Below, piece by piece: positions 9,053-16,489 of a DNA stretch of 36,712 nucleotides. Source of the stretch: Acetobacteraceae bacterium (lineage in GTDB: Bacteria; Pseudomonadota; Alphaproteobacteria; Acetobacterales; Acetobacteraceae); assembly GCA_003506895.1 (NCBI GenBank), contig DNXO01000023.1:65023-101734 (forward strand). The letters run 5' to 3'. The translations under genes were made by a program, and so were the position numbers. The notes beneath the pieces were generated by a model that saw only the letters and a program-made list of their open reading frames with translations, was not told the DNA's origin and made no database searches. Position 1 is the stretch's first letter; every line of letters starts with the position of its first letter.

Positions 9053-9090
9053 ATAAAAACAGCAATGGCCCGCTGGTTACAGCGGGCCAT
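9053..9090 (-). terminator. Intrinsic terminator of the beta-roll protein gene
   Basis: A perfect 11-bp stem, ATGGCCCGCTG (9065-9075) pairing with CAGCGGGCCAT (9080-9090), closed by a 4-nt loop. On the minus strand it is followed at 9053-9057 by five T residues. It begins 24 nt after the stop of the gene ending at 9114, as expected for a rho-independent terminator, and would stop read-through into the FkbM gene. Confidence 0.88.
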
Positions 9091-9113
9091 GCGTTCAAGA
9101 GGTTAAGTGCGGA

Positions 9114-10820
9114 TTAACCGGCGTTATAAATGTTAATATGCCCAGTCAACTGGGAGGTGCTCGTCAAGTTGGTAAACACCACCTTTGTATTATCCGACAA
9201 TGTCAACGTGACCTGTCCACCTGTGACAGCCTCCGTTGGGGCCGCACCGTAGTTGTTGAAGCTGAATGTGTCGTTTGCGATATTGGCCACTGAGTCGGTC
9301 ACGTAATCGATTGCGCCAGCCGTATGACCAGCAACAAACAAGTACAAATTGCTACCCGATCCGGCATTTAGCGTGTCGGAGCCAAACCCGACGGTTAGCG
9401 TATCTGCCCCGCTTCCCGTTGTGATCAGGTCGGCACCCGAACCTGCGAGGGTGCTAGAGCCAGGCAGATAGACATTGGCGTTGCCGGTTGCAGCGGCCGC
9501 GTTCAGCGTGACGTTTCCGGCTCCGGCGGAGTAGTCGAGATTGCCTGAGCCATTGAAGGTTACTGCGCTATTGGAAGAGCCAAAGATCGTCGATGTCGAA
9601 CCGTTAACCCCCGATGCGACGTTCGCGGTTCCGTTGGCAACAAACAATACACCGCCGGCTCCGGCCGTCACGGTCGAAGAAACAGAACTGCCATAAATGG
9701 TCGAGGCGTTTGCGCCACCAACAAACGACAATGGCCCGCCACCGCCGTTTACGTAGAGGCCCGAGCTGCTGCCACCCGCCGTCACCGCCATGCCGCTGGC
9801 AAGCGCGTTGACCGTATCATTGGAGCCGAGATCCAGGACAGTCATTTGAGGACCGGAGGCACCACCCTGAAGATAGGCGCCGCTGCCGCTGAGAGTCGCC
9901 ACCTCATTCCCGCCCAGGGCGTTGAAGATGTTGTTAGTTCCGGTATCCACGATCGTCAGGGTTTGGCCTGGAGAGCCACCCTGTATGAAGGCGTTAGTGC
10001 CCGATGTAGTCACGTTAACGGACGACGAAAGGGCGTTCAGAATACTATGGTCGCCGCCATCCTGGAACGAAACACTGCTGCCCGGCGCGCCGGATCCGGC
10101 GACGTACGTCCCAGATGCGCCGCCACCGACCGTCACATTGGTCTGAGCGAGACCCGCGAGGATAAGGTTATTGGAACCTGTTACGTTCGCAGTGAGGGTA
10201 CCAAGGCCGCCGATGACGGTACCATTTCCACCGGCCGCGGTGACCGAGCTATTACCGATAACAACAGCGACGACGTCGTGCGTGCCACCCGATATTATGT
10301 TGGTGTTTCCGCTCGAGGAGACAACCGTACTGGTACCGTTTCCGGTCGCAACCGTCCCAGATCCGGCCACCACGATGTCGTTGGTGCCGTTGGCGGAAAT
10401 GGCGAAATTGCCCGACGCCATGATCGTGTTGTTGCCACCCGTGGCCGCAACCGTGCTGTTTCCCGTTACGTTGAAGCTGCCACCCGCGGTTCCGCTGACG
10501 ATCGCCACGTTGGAACCGGTCAGTGTCGGTGCCGTCGAACCAGCGGCAACCAAATAATTTATACCGCCAGGAATAGAGGCATTAACCGTCGCGCCGCCCT
10601 GTAGCACCACCTCATTGATTGTCGATCCAGAACCATTGGTTCCCGTGATCGTCGATAGACCACCGCTAACCGTGCTGGTTACCTCAGAGACCGTACTACC
10701 CGAGGGCGCGTTGGCCAGAAAATTACCGATGATGTTCGCCAGATTCAGCGGATCGGGGCCACCGACCGTCACGGTGTGCAGGCCCGACGCCCCTGGTAGT
10801 GTTACTCCCGCGATCGTCAT
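9114..10820 (-). CDS. Repetitive beta-roll protein with RTX-like C-terminal repeats, probably secreted
   Basis: 568 residues from ATG 10820, chosen because GGAG sits 7 nt upstream; an in-frame extension to 10952 lacks a ribosome site. The protein is dominated by Gly, Ser, Thr, Asn and Val and has no cleavable N-terminal signal. Residues about 119-225 show an 18-residue period (for example NFAISANGTNDIVVAGSG). Residues 230-421 contain five units of 37-41 residues (for example 271-308 and 309-346). Residues 460-495 hold four 9-residue RTX-like units (GSGADLITT, GSGADTLTV, GFGSDTLNA, GSGSNLYLF). A C-terminal tail rich in Thr, Ser and hydrophobics ends HINIYNAG. This layout suggests type I secretion and a beta-helix or S-layer/adhesin-like role; the transporter is not in this window. 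Exact function unknown. Confidence 0.85.
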   Translation of the reverse strand: MTIAGVTLPGASGLHTVTVGGPDPLNLANIIGNFLANAPSGSTVSEVTSTVSGGLSTITGTNGSGSTINEVVLQGGATVNASIPGGINYLVAAGSTAPTLTGSNVAIVSGTAGGSFNVTGNSTVAATGGNNTIMASGNFAISANGTNDIVVAGSGTVATGNGTSTVVSSSGNTNIISGGTHDVVAVVIGNSSVTAAGGNGTVIGGLGTLTANVTGSNNLILAGLAQTNVTVGGGASGTYVAGSGAPGSSVSFQDGGDHSILNALSSSVNVTTSGTNAFIQGGSPGQTLTIVDTGTNNIFNALGGNEVATLSGSGAYLQGGASGPQMTVLDLGSNDTVNALASGMAVTAGGSSSGLYVNGGGGPLSFVGGANASTIYGSSVSSTVTAGAGGVLFVANGTANVASGVNGSTSTIFGSSNSAVTFNGSGNLDYSAGAGNVTLNAAAATGNANVYLPGSSTLAGSGADLITTGSGADTLTVGFGSDTLNAGSGSNLYLFVAGHTAGAIDYVTDSVANIANDTFSFNNYGAAPTEAVTGGQVTLTLSDNTKVVFTNLTSTSQLTGHINIYNAG

Positions 10821-10967
10821 CGAATTCTCCGTCCACACGCTGCTACCAAGGGCAACTTCAAGCCCAGACCGGCAATCTTCTGTCGCCCCCAACTCCACAT
10901 CACGCGATCTTTCGATCACGGAGACGAGAGGAACCCAATCAGCGATCACCAAGCCTTGAGCATGTGC

Positions 10968-10995
10968 AGCATATACGCTATCGCGCCCGTGGCAA
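10968..10995 (-). promoter_or_regulatory. Candidate sigma70-type promoter for the beta-roll gene
   Basis: On the minus strand TTGCCA (10990-10995) and TATGCT (10968-10973) are separated by 16 nt, resembling -35 and -10 elements. They would give a 5' untranslated region of roughly 140 nt before ATG 10820. The match is partial (five and four of six consensus bases), so this is a suggestion only. Confidence 0.3.
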
Positions 10996-11008
10996 GAACA
11001 AAATGTTC
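10996..11008. promoter_or_regulatory. Inverted repeat GAACA-AAA-TGTTC, operator-like
   Basis: A perfect 5-3-5 inverted repeat directly upstream of the candidate -35 element of the beta-roll gene. Its half-site spacing (GAAC-N5-GTTC) matches neither the direct-repeat LexA box of alphaproteobacteria nor the N4 box of Gram-positives, so no regulator is named. Confidence 0.35.
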
Positions 11009-11061
11009 CGCAAATGACTGATTCTCATTCAGCGACCATTCGCCCCCTCATTGCTGATATA

Positions 11062-11075
11062 GCGAAATATTTCGC
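11062..11075. promoter_or_regulatory. Perfect 14-bp palindrome GCGAAATATTTCGC
   Basis: Uninterrupted self-complementary 14-mer in AT-richer non-coding DNA, about 240 nt upstream of the beta-roll start. It has the size and AT-rich centre typical of sites for dimeric helix-turn-helix regulators. No regulator gene is adjacent. Confidence 0.4.
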
Positions 11076-11608
11076 CCTTGCGGTCGCCTGTAGTCATCAT
11101 ATCGTAATGTTGTGGAATGTTATCGAAATGCCAGTGGCAGCCAAATAAGAATTTGCCATCTCGGGTTGCATTTTTTCCCTGATCAATCAACCCGGCGGAC
11201 AAAAATAGTGAATGCCCCTGTTGACGCAGTCAACCTATGCGGCACCCCATCAGGGACCGCCGCTTCGGTACCCCCTGAAAGCCGACCCCGGACCAACCGC
11301 GCCGCGGACCTGAAGGTCGTTCCGTCATTAGATCGGCCATCGGGTGGCCCTAGCTGTTTTACTTGGCGAAAGCGGGTCATACACACCCAAACCACGGATT
11401 TTGGCGCGGCAATCGTCACGTGAGGAAGCCATACTCCGCGTGGCAATCAACCTCGTTGCAATAAATGGACGTATTGAGATCGCACCACGCGATATTATCC
11501 ACATTTAGTGGACTATTTTCCATTAATTAGATTTTTGGTCATGATACGTTCCCTTCGGGTCCTAGGCATCCACGTTCTAACCATGGGTGTAACGGTATTC
11601 GGGATTGA

Positions 11609-11939
11609 CTAGTGATACTTTCTAACACTGAATACAGGCCGCCGCTTCTCCACAAATGCCCTCCGGCCCTCGACATAATCCTCCCCGGCAGAGCAGGCAG
11701 TCACCAAACGGTCACACGATTCCCGTCCGCCTTGGAACCCTTCACCTGTTGCCGGACCGTCTGCTTCAGCGCAGGCATCGTCATCGGGGGATTAGCGCCG
11801 ATCGTCGCATGACAATGGTCGGCTTCGGGCAACCGATCAGCCGGCGACGGACCTCGCCGCTGACCCTCTCACACAGATCGTTTGCCTCGCAGGGGCTCGC
11901 AGCCAGCATACCCGCGGTACTCAGGGCGGCTTTCATCAT
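11609..11939 (-). pseudogene. Decayed enoyl-CoA hydratase/isomerase gene
   Basis: Minus-strand frames together spell pieces of a crotonase-family enzyme. Frame 1 starts at ATG 11939, overlapping the ABC ATPase stop as ATGA, and contains ANDLCERVSG then RLIGCPKPTI, resembling the AGADLKE and LPKPTIAAV regions near the N-terminus of crotonases; it stops at 11781. A second frame gives ANPPMTMPALKQTVRQQ, the usual helix near the C-terminal third. A third gives CDRLVTAC then EDYVEGRRAFVEKRRPVF, the classical C-terminal end, stopping at 11609-11611. The central part with the oxyanion-hole region is gone. So the gene has a large internal deletion plus at least one frameshift and cannot encode an active enzyme. 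It was evidently the last gene of the adjacent importer operon. Confidence 0.8.
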
Positions 11940-13024
11940 CCACCTCCCTCCGGTCCCGGGATCGGAGCGATCCGGCTGGGATCGATCTCGATCCACACCG
12001 CACGGCCGATGTCGTGCATGTCGGTCGGCGGCGTGCTGACCCGCAGCCTGGTGTCCGAGTCGCCCGCGCGCACCACATATTCCCAATATTCGCCCAGATA
12101 GGCGCGCTCTTCGATCCGGCCTTCCACCCACCAGCTCTCACCGCGGTCGGCGGGCGGATTGTCGTGCAAAAGGATGGTCTGCGGACGCACCGAGAAACTG
12201 GCGCCGGGCACCTCACCCACAGGGGCGCTGGCGGCATGGACGTCGAAGCCCGGAAAGACGATCCGGTCACCGTCACGCCTGCCGTCCAAAAGGTTGGTAC
12301 GCCCAATGAAGCCGGCAACAAAGCGAGTCTTCGGGCGGCGATACATCGATACCGGATCGTCAACCTGTTCGATTCTTCCCCGATTCATCACGACGATGCG
12401 GTCGCTGGTGACCATCGCCTCGGACTGGTCGTGGGTCACATAGACCGTGGTAATCTGAAACGCGTCGTGCAGGCGCCGGATCTCGCTGCGCATTTCCTCG
12501 CGCAGGTTGGCGTCCAGGTTAGACAGCGGCTCATCCAGCAGCAGCACCTCCGGTTCGATGACGATGGCTCGGGCCAGTGCCACACGCTGCTGCTGTCCGC
12601 CGGACAATTCGGCCGGGTAGCGGTCCTTCAGGTGACGAAGCTGCACCGTCTCCAGGATGCGGTTGACCCGTTCATCCACCTCGGACGACGATATCTTCCG
12701 CAATTTCAACCCGAAGGCGACATTCTGGCCAACCGTCATGTTGGGCCAGATGGCATAGCTCTGAAAGATCATCGACATGCAGCGCCGTTCGGGTGCAACA
12801 ACATTGGATGGTGAGGACACGGTCTGGCCGTTCACCTCGATCCGCCCGGCCGTGGGCTTCATGAAGCCGGCGATCATCCGCAAAGTGGTGGTCTTGCCAC
12901 AGCCGGACGGACCCAGCAGCGAGACGAACTCGCCCGGCCGCAACGACAACGAGATATCGATTACCGCCGGGGTCGAGCCGAAGCTCTTCCCCAGGCCAAT
13001 CAGGGAAAGTTTGCTTTGGGTCAT
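11936..13024 (-). CDS. ABC transporter ATPase, FbpC/PotA type
   Basis: Energises the importer encoded just upstream; 362 residues. Walker A GPSGCGKTTTLRMIAGF lies near residue 38, Q-loop MIFQSYAIWPNMTV follows, then signature LSGGQQQRVALARA, Walker B VLLLDEPLSNLDA and switch histidine VTHDQSEAM. After about residue 240 comes a regulatory TOBE-like domain (RTNLLDGRRDGDRIVFPGFDV and FSVRPQTILLH). The ATG overlaps the permease stop (ATGA at 13021-13024), and its stop overlapped the start of the now broken enoyl-CoA hydratase gene. The PotA/FbpC/CysA-like ATPases do not reveal the substrate; iron, thiamine, polyamine or phosphonate remain possible. Confidence 0.93.
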   Translation of the reverse strand: MTQSKLSLIGLGKSFGSTPAVIDISLSLRPGEFVSLLGPSGCGKTTTLRMIAGFMKPTAGRIEVNGQTVSSPSNVVAPERRCMSMIFQSYAIWPNMTVGQNVAFGLKLRKISSSEVDERVNRILETVQLRHLKDRYPAELSGGQQQRVALARAIVIEPEVLLLDEPLSNLDANLREEMRSEIRRLHDAFQITTVYVTHDQSEAMVTSDRIVVMNRGRIEQVDDPVSMYRRPKTRFVAGFIGRTNLLDGRRDGDRIVFPGFDVHAASAPVGEVPGASFSVRPQTILLHDNPPADRGESWWVEGRIEERAYLGEYWEYVVRAGDSDTRLRVSTPPTDMHDIGRAVWIEIDPSRIAPIPGPEGGG

Positions 13025-14736
13025 TGTTTCTCCCGGCGCAGCATGAAGTCGCGGCCCAGCAGCGCGGTGGCGATCCCAACGATAACGAGCGTCGAAACCA
13101 GCAAAAGGAAGCCAAGCGCGGCGAGGCTTTCGAAATTGCCCTCCTCGCTCATGTCCATCAGCATCACCGACATCGTGCGGGTCTTGGGGCCGTACAGGAA
13201 CATCGCTGTGGACAGTTCCCTGGTTGCGGGAATGAACACCAGAAGCCAGGCGCCGATCAGGTTGCGCTTCATCAGCGGCGCCAGAACCTGGCGAATCGCC
13301 GTCAGCCGACCGCCTCCCAGGATCCGAACCGCCTCCTCCATTTCAGGATTGATCGTTCGGATCGCGGCATCGGCGTTGGCATAGCCGATCGGCAGGAACC
13401 GGGTCGCGAACGCCAGGATCAGGATAGTCGCCGTGCCGTAAAGCGAGAACGGCGGCGGGGCATAGGCGGAATAGAACGCGATCGCCAGCACGATGCCCGG
13501 CACCACGAACGGGGCCATGCACAGGAAACTGAGGACTCCAGCAAACGGCAACAGCCGCCGACTGGCGATGTAGGCGATCGACAGGCCCAGCGTAATGGCG
13601 ATGCACGCCGCTGCGGCGGCATAGGTAAAGCTGTTTATGACCGATTGGGCGGCGGTATCGTGCTCGAACAACAGGTAAGTAAAATTGTGCAAAGTCAAGT
13701 TGTCTAGGCTCATGCCGCGGCCCCAGGCCTTGGAAAGCGCCGCCTGTCCCAACACTATATAAGGAAGCAGTACCGACAGGGACAGAATGAGCAGACAATA
13801 CCCCAGCATGACCCAGCGCCAGGGGCCGATTTGCATGACCCGCCGCTCACCGCCCTTGCCGGTCAGCGCGACAAACCCGCGCCGGCGCACAAGTTGGCGC
13901 TGCAGGCCGAACATCACCACCGTGATCAACAACAGCGGCACCGCATACGCCGCGGCCACCTCCGCTCGGATCGGCTGGCTGAAGAACTGCAGCAACTGCG
14001 TAGTGACGACGTTAAACCGAGCGGGAATCGCGATCAGGGCGGGGGAGCCGAACAGGGCGATCGCTTCCAGGAAGGTCACGATCGCACCGCCCAGGATCGC
14101 GGGCAGGGCCATCGGCAGGGTAACGCGCAGGGTGGTGCGGATGATGCCCGCGCCCAGAATGTTGGCGGCGTCCTCCATTTCCGACGACACGAGGTCCAAC
14201 GCCGCGGTGGTGAAGATGAACAGGTAGGGAAACGAGTAGATCGCGATATTGAACGTCAGTCCGCCGAACGAGTAAATGTTGAACAGCCCCTCATGCGCTC
14301 CGGTCGCCGCCATCCAGGCGCGGTTCAACCAGCCGGAATTCGGCCCAGCCAGCAAGATCCAGCCGATCGCGCCCAGATAAGGCGGCGTGACGAAGGCACC
14401 CAGCACCAGGAAGCGGATGATCCCCTTGCCCGGCATGTCGGTGCGCGACACCGCCCAGGCCATCGGCACGGCGAACAGCAGGCAAAGGACGGTGACTCCC
14501 GCGCCCAGGCGCAGCGAGTTCAGCATCGCGGTAATATAGCGCGGCCGCGAGTAGGCGGTGACGTAGTTCATCCAGGTGAACGCACCGGTGTCGGTGTCCT
14601 GCAAGCTGGTTTGCACCAGCCGGAACAGCGGATTCACCACCAGCACGATCAGCACCGCGGCCAGCACGACCCAAAGGATAATCAACGGATCGAATGGAAG
14701 CCGACGCCGCCGAATCGCCGGAAGCGACGTGCTCAA
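13021..14736 (-). CDS. Fused double-domain ABC permease, FbpB/PhnU-like
   Basis: Inner-membrane channel of the importer, about 571 residues with two successive BPD_transp_1 domains, as in iron(III) and 2-aminoethylphosphonate permeases. The first half has EMEDAANILGAGIIRTTLRVTLPMALPAI and the second EMEEAVRILGGGRLTAIRQVLAPLM, the paired coupling loops that contact the ATPase. Start choice is uncertain: a TTG at 14736 (MSTSLPAIRRRRLPF) has CGGAGG 8 nt upstream and is preferred; the frame also extends to a TTG at 14811 without a ribosome site. It lies between the binding-protein and ATPase genes and overlaps the latter by four bases. Confidence 0.91.
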   Translation of the reverse strand: MSTSLPAIRRRRLPFDPLIILWVVLAAVLIVLVVNPLFRLVQTSLQDTDTGAFTWMNYVTAYSRPRYITAMLNSLRLGAGVTVLCLLFAVPMAWAVSRTDMPGKGIIRFLVLGAFVTPPYLGAIGWILLAGPNSGWLNRAWMAATGAHEGLFNIYSFGGLTFNIAIYSFPYLFIFTTAALDLVSSEMEDAANILGAGIIRTTLRVTLPMALPAILGGAIVTFLEAIALFGSPALIAIPARFNVVTTQLLQFFSQPIRAEVAAAYAVPLLLITVVMFGLQRQLVRRRGFVALTGKGGERRVMQIGPWRWVMLGYCLLILSLSVLLPYIVLGQAALSKAWGRGMSLDNLTLHNFTYLLFEHDTAAQSVINSFTYAAAAACIAITLGLSIAYIASRRLLPFAGVLSFLCMAPFVVPGIVLAIAFYSAYAPPPFSLYGTATILILAFATRFLPIGYANADAAIRTINPEMEEAVRILGGGRLTAIRQVLAPLMKRNLIGAWLLVFIPATRELSTAMFLYGPKTRTMSVMLMDMSEEGNFESLAALGFLLLVSTLVIVGIATALLGRDFMLRREKQ

Positions 14737-14858
14737 GAGCCATGCCTCCGGCGGTGGACCTGCTCGGTTGGGTCCATCAGTAGTTCTCTTGTTGACATCG
14801 TTCCCCCGCAAGACAGGCTAAGCGGCGGCGAACGGAATGACCAGACCCAGGACCCAAC

Positions 14859-15899
14859 CTAACTCCCGAACGTATCCCGCCACTGCTCGATGACTTCCGG
14901 CACGCCCTTGCGGATTTCCTCGACCGTCAACTGGATCACCTTCTGGTCCCCCAGCGGGGGCATACCCGGACGCGGAGGAATCCCCTCCAGAATCGGTTCG
15001 CTGCCGTCGGCGGTGATCATCCGGGCATATTCCGGGCTCAACAGCCATTCCATGAACAGCTTGCCCGCGTTCGGATGCGGCGGATGCGCGGGAATCCCTG
15101 ATGGAGTCACACACAAAACCAGCCCGTCCGACGGATGCACCACCCCCAGCGGATTGCCTTTGTCGATCGAGGCGTAGGCGTTGTTGGCGGCACCCACACC
15201 AACAAGGCATTCGCCTGCATTGATCAGCGTCATCGGATCGACGGCGGAGCGGCCGATGCGCGGATTGTTCTGCGCCAGTTTCTCGAAGAATTCCCAACCG
15301 TGGACTTTCTTGACGCCCAGGGCCCAGGTGCCGGTGCAACCGCTGAACGCGGGATGACCGGTAGCAACGCGGCCTTTCCATTTCGGGTCGAGCAGGTCGG
15401 TCCACGACCTTGGCACATCCTCGGGCTTCACCTTGTCCTTATTATAGATAAGGAAATAACGCGCGGCGTTGGTGACATAAGAAAATCCGGGGTCCGACAG
15501 CGCCGCGAACGGCGGCAGAAGCGCAGCCGCATTCGCGGGCGTGTATTCCGTCAGTTCGTGCCGCTCTTTCAGAATCGGCATGTGGGAAATGTCGGTGGTG
15601 CTGAACACGTCGCACTGAGGCGTGTGGTTCTTGATGTCCATCAGCAGGCGCTGATAGGCCACCTGCCCCGTGGTCCGGATCACACCGACATTCACGCCAG
15701 GATTGGCCTGGGTGAAAGCCCGCCCAAGATTCTCCGCCGTCTGAGCATCGACCTGGGCGATATACCAGGTCAGTGTGCCCTCGTCATGGGCGGCGGCTTC
15801 CAGCGCCGGATTGTCCGCGGCGGCCCTGGCGATGTTCGGGACCGCCAAAAGCGCGGCCAGGCTGGATGCCGCGTGGCGACGTGTGATTTTAAGGGGCAT
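14859..15899 (-). CDS. Periplasmic solute-binding protein of the FbpA/PhnS/thiamine-type class
   Basis: Substrate-capture component of the neighbouring importer, 346 residues. ATG 15899 follows GGAGG at about 5 nt and is preferred over the upstream frame. The leader MPLKITRRHAASSLAALLAVP with a processing-like ARAAA is a twin-arginine-like signal. The mature part shows ALEAAAHDEGTLTWYIAQVD, GVNVGVIRTTGQVAYQRL, CDVFSTTDISHMPILK and FLIYNKDKVKPEDVPRSW, all standard for class II binding proteins of the iron/phosphonate group. It lacks the paired Tyr residues typical of many ferric-binding FbpA proteins, at least as far as I can see by eye, so iron is not assured. A truncated paralogue lies immediately upstream. 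Confidence 0.9.
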   Translation of the reverse strand: MPLKITRRHAASSLAALLAVPNIARAAADNPALEAAAHDEGTLTWYIAQVDAQTAENLGRAFTQANPGVNVGVIRTTGQVAYQRLLMDIKNHTPQCDVFSTTDISHMPILKERHELTEYTPANAAALLPPFAALSDPGFSYVTNAARYFLIYNKDKVKPEDVPRSWTDLLDPKWKGRVATGHPAFSGCTGTWALGVKKVHGWEFFEKLAQNNPRIGRSAVDPMTLINAGECLVGVGAANNAYASIDKGNPLGVVHPSDGLVLCVTPSGIPAHPPHPNAGKLFMEWLLSPEYARMITADGSEPILEGIPPRPGMPPLGDQKVIQLTVEEIRKGVPEVIEQWRDTFGS

Positions 15900-15941
15900 T
15901 TGTTCCTCCAGCGACAAGTTACACACGCCGGCGTGGTTTGC

Positions 15942-16215
15942 TCAACCGCCGAACGTATCGCGCAACTGCTGGATGATCTCCTGAACGCGAGATGGCGTCC
16001 CGTTTGATCAGCGCGAGGTGCCGGGCAATGTCCGTGGAACTGAAAACGTCGCGGGCTGGCGTGGCGTTCGTCACGTCTTGCAACATCCGCTCTTCGGCAA
16101 CCTGACCGGCAATGCGGACAGCGGATTCAAGTGCGGCAAGATCTGCATGCGCCCATCGGCTCATCACCGCGGTGGTCATGCCGATACTCGGGGTTCGGCA
16201 AACTACCGCGGTCAT
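15942..16215 (-). pseudogene. Truncated paralogue of the adjacent solute-binding protein
   Basis: The minus strand encodes VRIAGQVAEERMLQDV then DVFSSTDIARHLALIK, clearly aligned with the intact neighbour's VIRTTGQVAYQRLLMDI and DVFSTTDISHMPILK. Immediately after, in a frame shifted by one base, it reads GTPSRVQEIIQQLRDTFGG and stops at 15942-15944, matching the neighbour's C-terminus GVPEVIEQWRDTFGS. About two hundred central residues are absent, and the signal-peptide end is scrambled. It is therefore the relic of a tandem duplicate or of a second binding protein, not a functional gene. Confidence 0.85.
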
Positions 16216-16263
16216 AAGGTGCTCCCTTGGCGTCAGGCTACGACAAAGGACAGTGGATGGACA

Positions 16264-16422
16264 CTACAGGAGGAAAACGGCCATCCCAACCAGAAGCACG
16301 ACCATGAAGATGGTCGCCCCCATCGTGGCGCTGGTGAACCCGGCCCACATTTTCTGCCGGTCGGCTGTCAGCGCTTCGATGGTCTCGGGTCCGGTGTAAC
16401 GAGCAGTGCCGTGGCTGGCCAT
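16264..16422 (-). CDS. aa3-type cytochrome c oxidase subunit IV (small membrane protein)
   Basis: 52 residues. ATG 16422 has GAGG 7-8 nt upstream. The protein begins MASHGTARYTGPETIEALTAD, then DRQKMWAGFTSATMGATI and one transmembrane helix ending MAVFLL. This is the pattern of the bacterial aa3 oxidase subunit IV family in alphaproteobacteria: His near the N-terminus, a short acidic amphipathic stretch, a W/F-x-GFT element and a single helix. In the known oxidase it packs against the core subunits without binding a cofactor. It stands apart from any other oxidase gene here, which is common for this small subunit. Confidence 0.8.
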   Translation of the reverse strand: MASHGTARYTGPETIEALTADRQKMWAGFTSATMGATIFMVVLLVGMAVFLL

Positions 16423-16489
16423 GGTGATTCCTCAGGCGACGTAGATATTATGCTGCCTTCTAGGACAGCGAGAGCGTTCGCGGCAAGGG

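Larger units (their letters stand above)
10821..11608. other. Long non-coding stretch, AT-richer than its surroundings
   Basis: Nearly 790 nt without a gene I can recognise. It holds the upstream region of the beta-roll gene, the two palindromes, and an inverted repeat GTTGAC-GCA-GTCAAC at 11220-11234. Open frames of 87-103 codons exist on both strands around 11112-11446 but show no family features, and they occupy the same DNA. A 9-nt direct repeat CAATCAACC occurs at 11184-11192 and 11444-11452. The segment 11450-11600 is notably AT-rich and appears featureless. It marks the boundary between the surface-polymer block and the second ABC importer. Confidence 0.5.

Noticed and set aside
9846..10604. 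Plus-strand frames opposite the beta-roll gene
   Set aside because: They arise from the repetitive antisense sequence; the minus frame has a ribosome site, repeats with clear periods and a matching terminator.
9114..10820. CRISPR-like or tandem DNA repeats in the beta-roll gene
   Set aside because: Repetition is at protein level and imperfect; no identical DNA repeats with regular spacers occur.
11112..11446. Opposed short frames that might be a transposase fragment
   Set aside because: No DDE/helix-turn-helix motif or terminal inverted repeats; kept only as an unexplained segment.
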